Assembly (NCBI GenBank): GCA_014529385.2
Contig: CM043965.1
Location: forward strand, 15,190,912-15,254,911
From: Adiantum capillus-veneris
Taxonomy: Eukaryota; Streptophyta; Polypodiopsida; Polypodiales; Pteridaceae
Length of the DNA stretch: 64,000 bases
Reading direction: 5' to 3'
Shown: one piece after another, positions 63,945-64,000 of the stretch
Layout: each line of letters begins with the position of its first letter
Numbering within the stretch: the stretch's first letter is position 1
Program-made: the position numbers and the translations under genes
Notes under the pieces: model-generated
What the model saw: the letters and a program-made list of their open reading frames with translations, nothing else
Databases searched by the model: none
Told to the model about the DNA's origin: nothing

Positions 63945-64000
63945 TCACGGTGCAGACAACTTGGTCCATACCTCTTCTCAGAGGCCCTTCACAACGCAAA

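Overview
This is repeat-dominated nuclear DNA of a plant. The sequence shows nested Ty3/gypsy and Ty1/copia LTR retrotransposons, a large plant-type Helitron, MITE and SINE-like units, and long GA/GT/CA microsatellites. There is no bacterial-type gene organisation, and no complete, convincing host gene is visible. The style (giant, decayed, nested LTR elements of chromovirus and Athila/Tat lineages plus very long GA tracts) would suit a large-genome fern or gymnosperm. That is inference, and no single-copy gene fixes the taxon.

Layout. (1) 1-28,045 is a nest. The outermost layer is chromovirus C: left LTR at 1351-2763, pol remnant at 23757-25980, right LTR from 26330. A diverged inverted copy of the same LTR lies to its left (720-1345), and an inverted LTR-start sequence to its right (27955-28045). 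Inside it is element A (2764-17299), an Athila/Tat-like Ty3/gypsy element with a tRNA-Asp-type primer site. A has a 3.5-kb leader with palindromic repeats, gag-protease-RT-RNase H-integrase remnants, and two extra ORFs between integrase and the 3' LTR. Next to it, on the minus strand, is element B (17300-23755), a Tat-lineage element with two RNase H domains and a ~2.4-kb LTR. (2) 28,046-37,640 holds a PIF1-like helicase fragment, then a minus-strand chromovirus family in which a 1.8-kb LTR-plus-leader block occurs twice, then the 3' end of another chromovirus (E). (3) 37,560-38,830 is a Ty1/copia pol fragment on the minus strand.

(4) 40,871-50,384 is the clearest structure: a 9.5-kb Helitron that starts with TC, ends with a hairpin plus CTAG, and sits between an A and a T. 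Its target is a short tandem repeat, so uninterrupted repeat units next door give the empty site. It contains a 708-bp higher-order repeat array with tRNA-like boxes, an internal degraded copy of the Helitron 3' end, a 5'-truncated Rep/helicase gene, and duplicated intron-containing gene fragments of unknown function. A 403-bp TA-flanked MITE lies just downstream in the same target repeat.

(5) 50,876-51,312 resembles a damaged first exon of a rhodanese-domain (STR-like) host gene. (6) 52,030-64,000 is a second nest: a non-autonomous minus-strand LTR element F, a related plus-strand LTR G, and element H. H carries an intact 528-codon ORF with a coiled coil and KHDDL-type repeats, and its 5' LTR has gained two tandem duplications. 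H is inserted next to the LTR and gag-like ORF of another element (J).

Almost every reading frame is broken by stops or frameshifts. The ORFs most nearly intact are the 565-codon protease-region ORF of A, the 528-codon ORF of H, the 319-codon protease ORF of B, and the Rep-helicase segments of the Helitron. All coordinates of element ends were read by eye; they are exact where a TG/CA, primer site or polypurine tract is named, and approximate otherwise.
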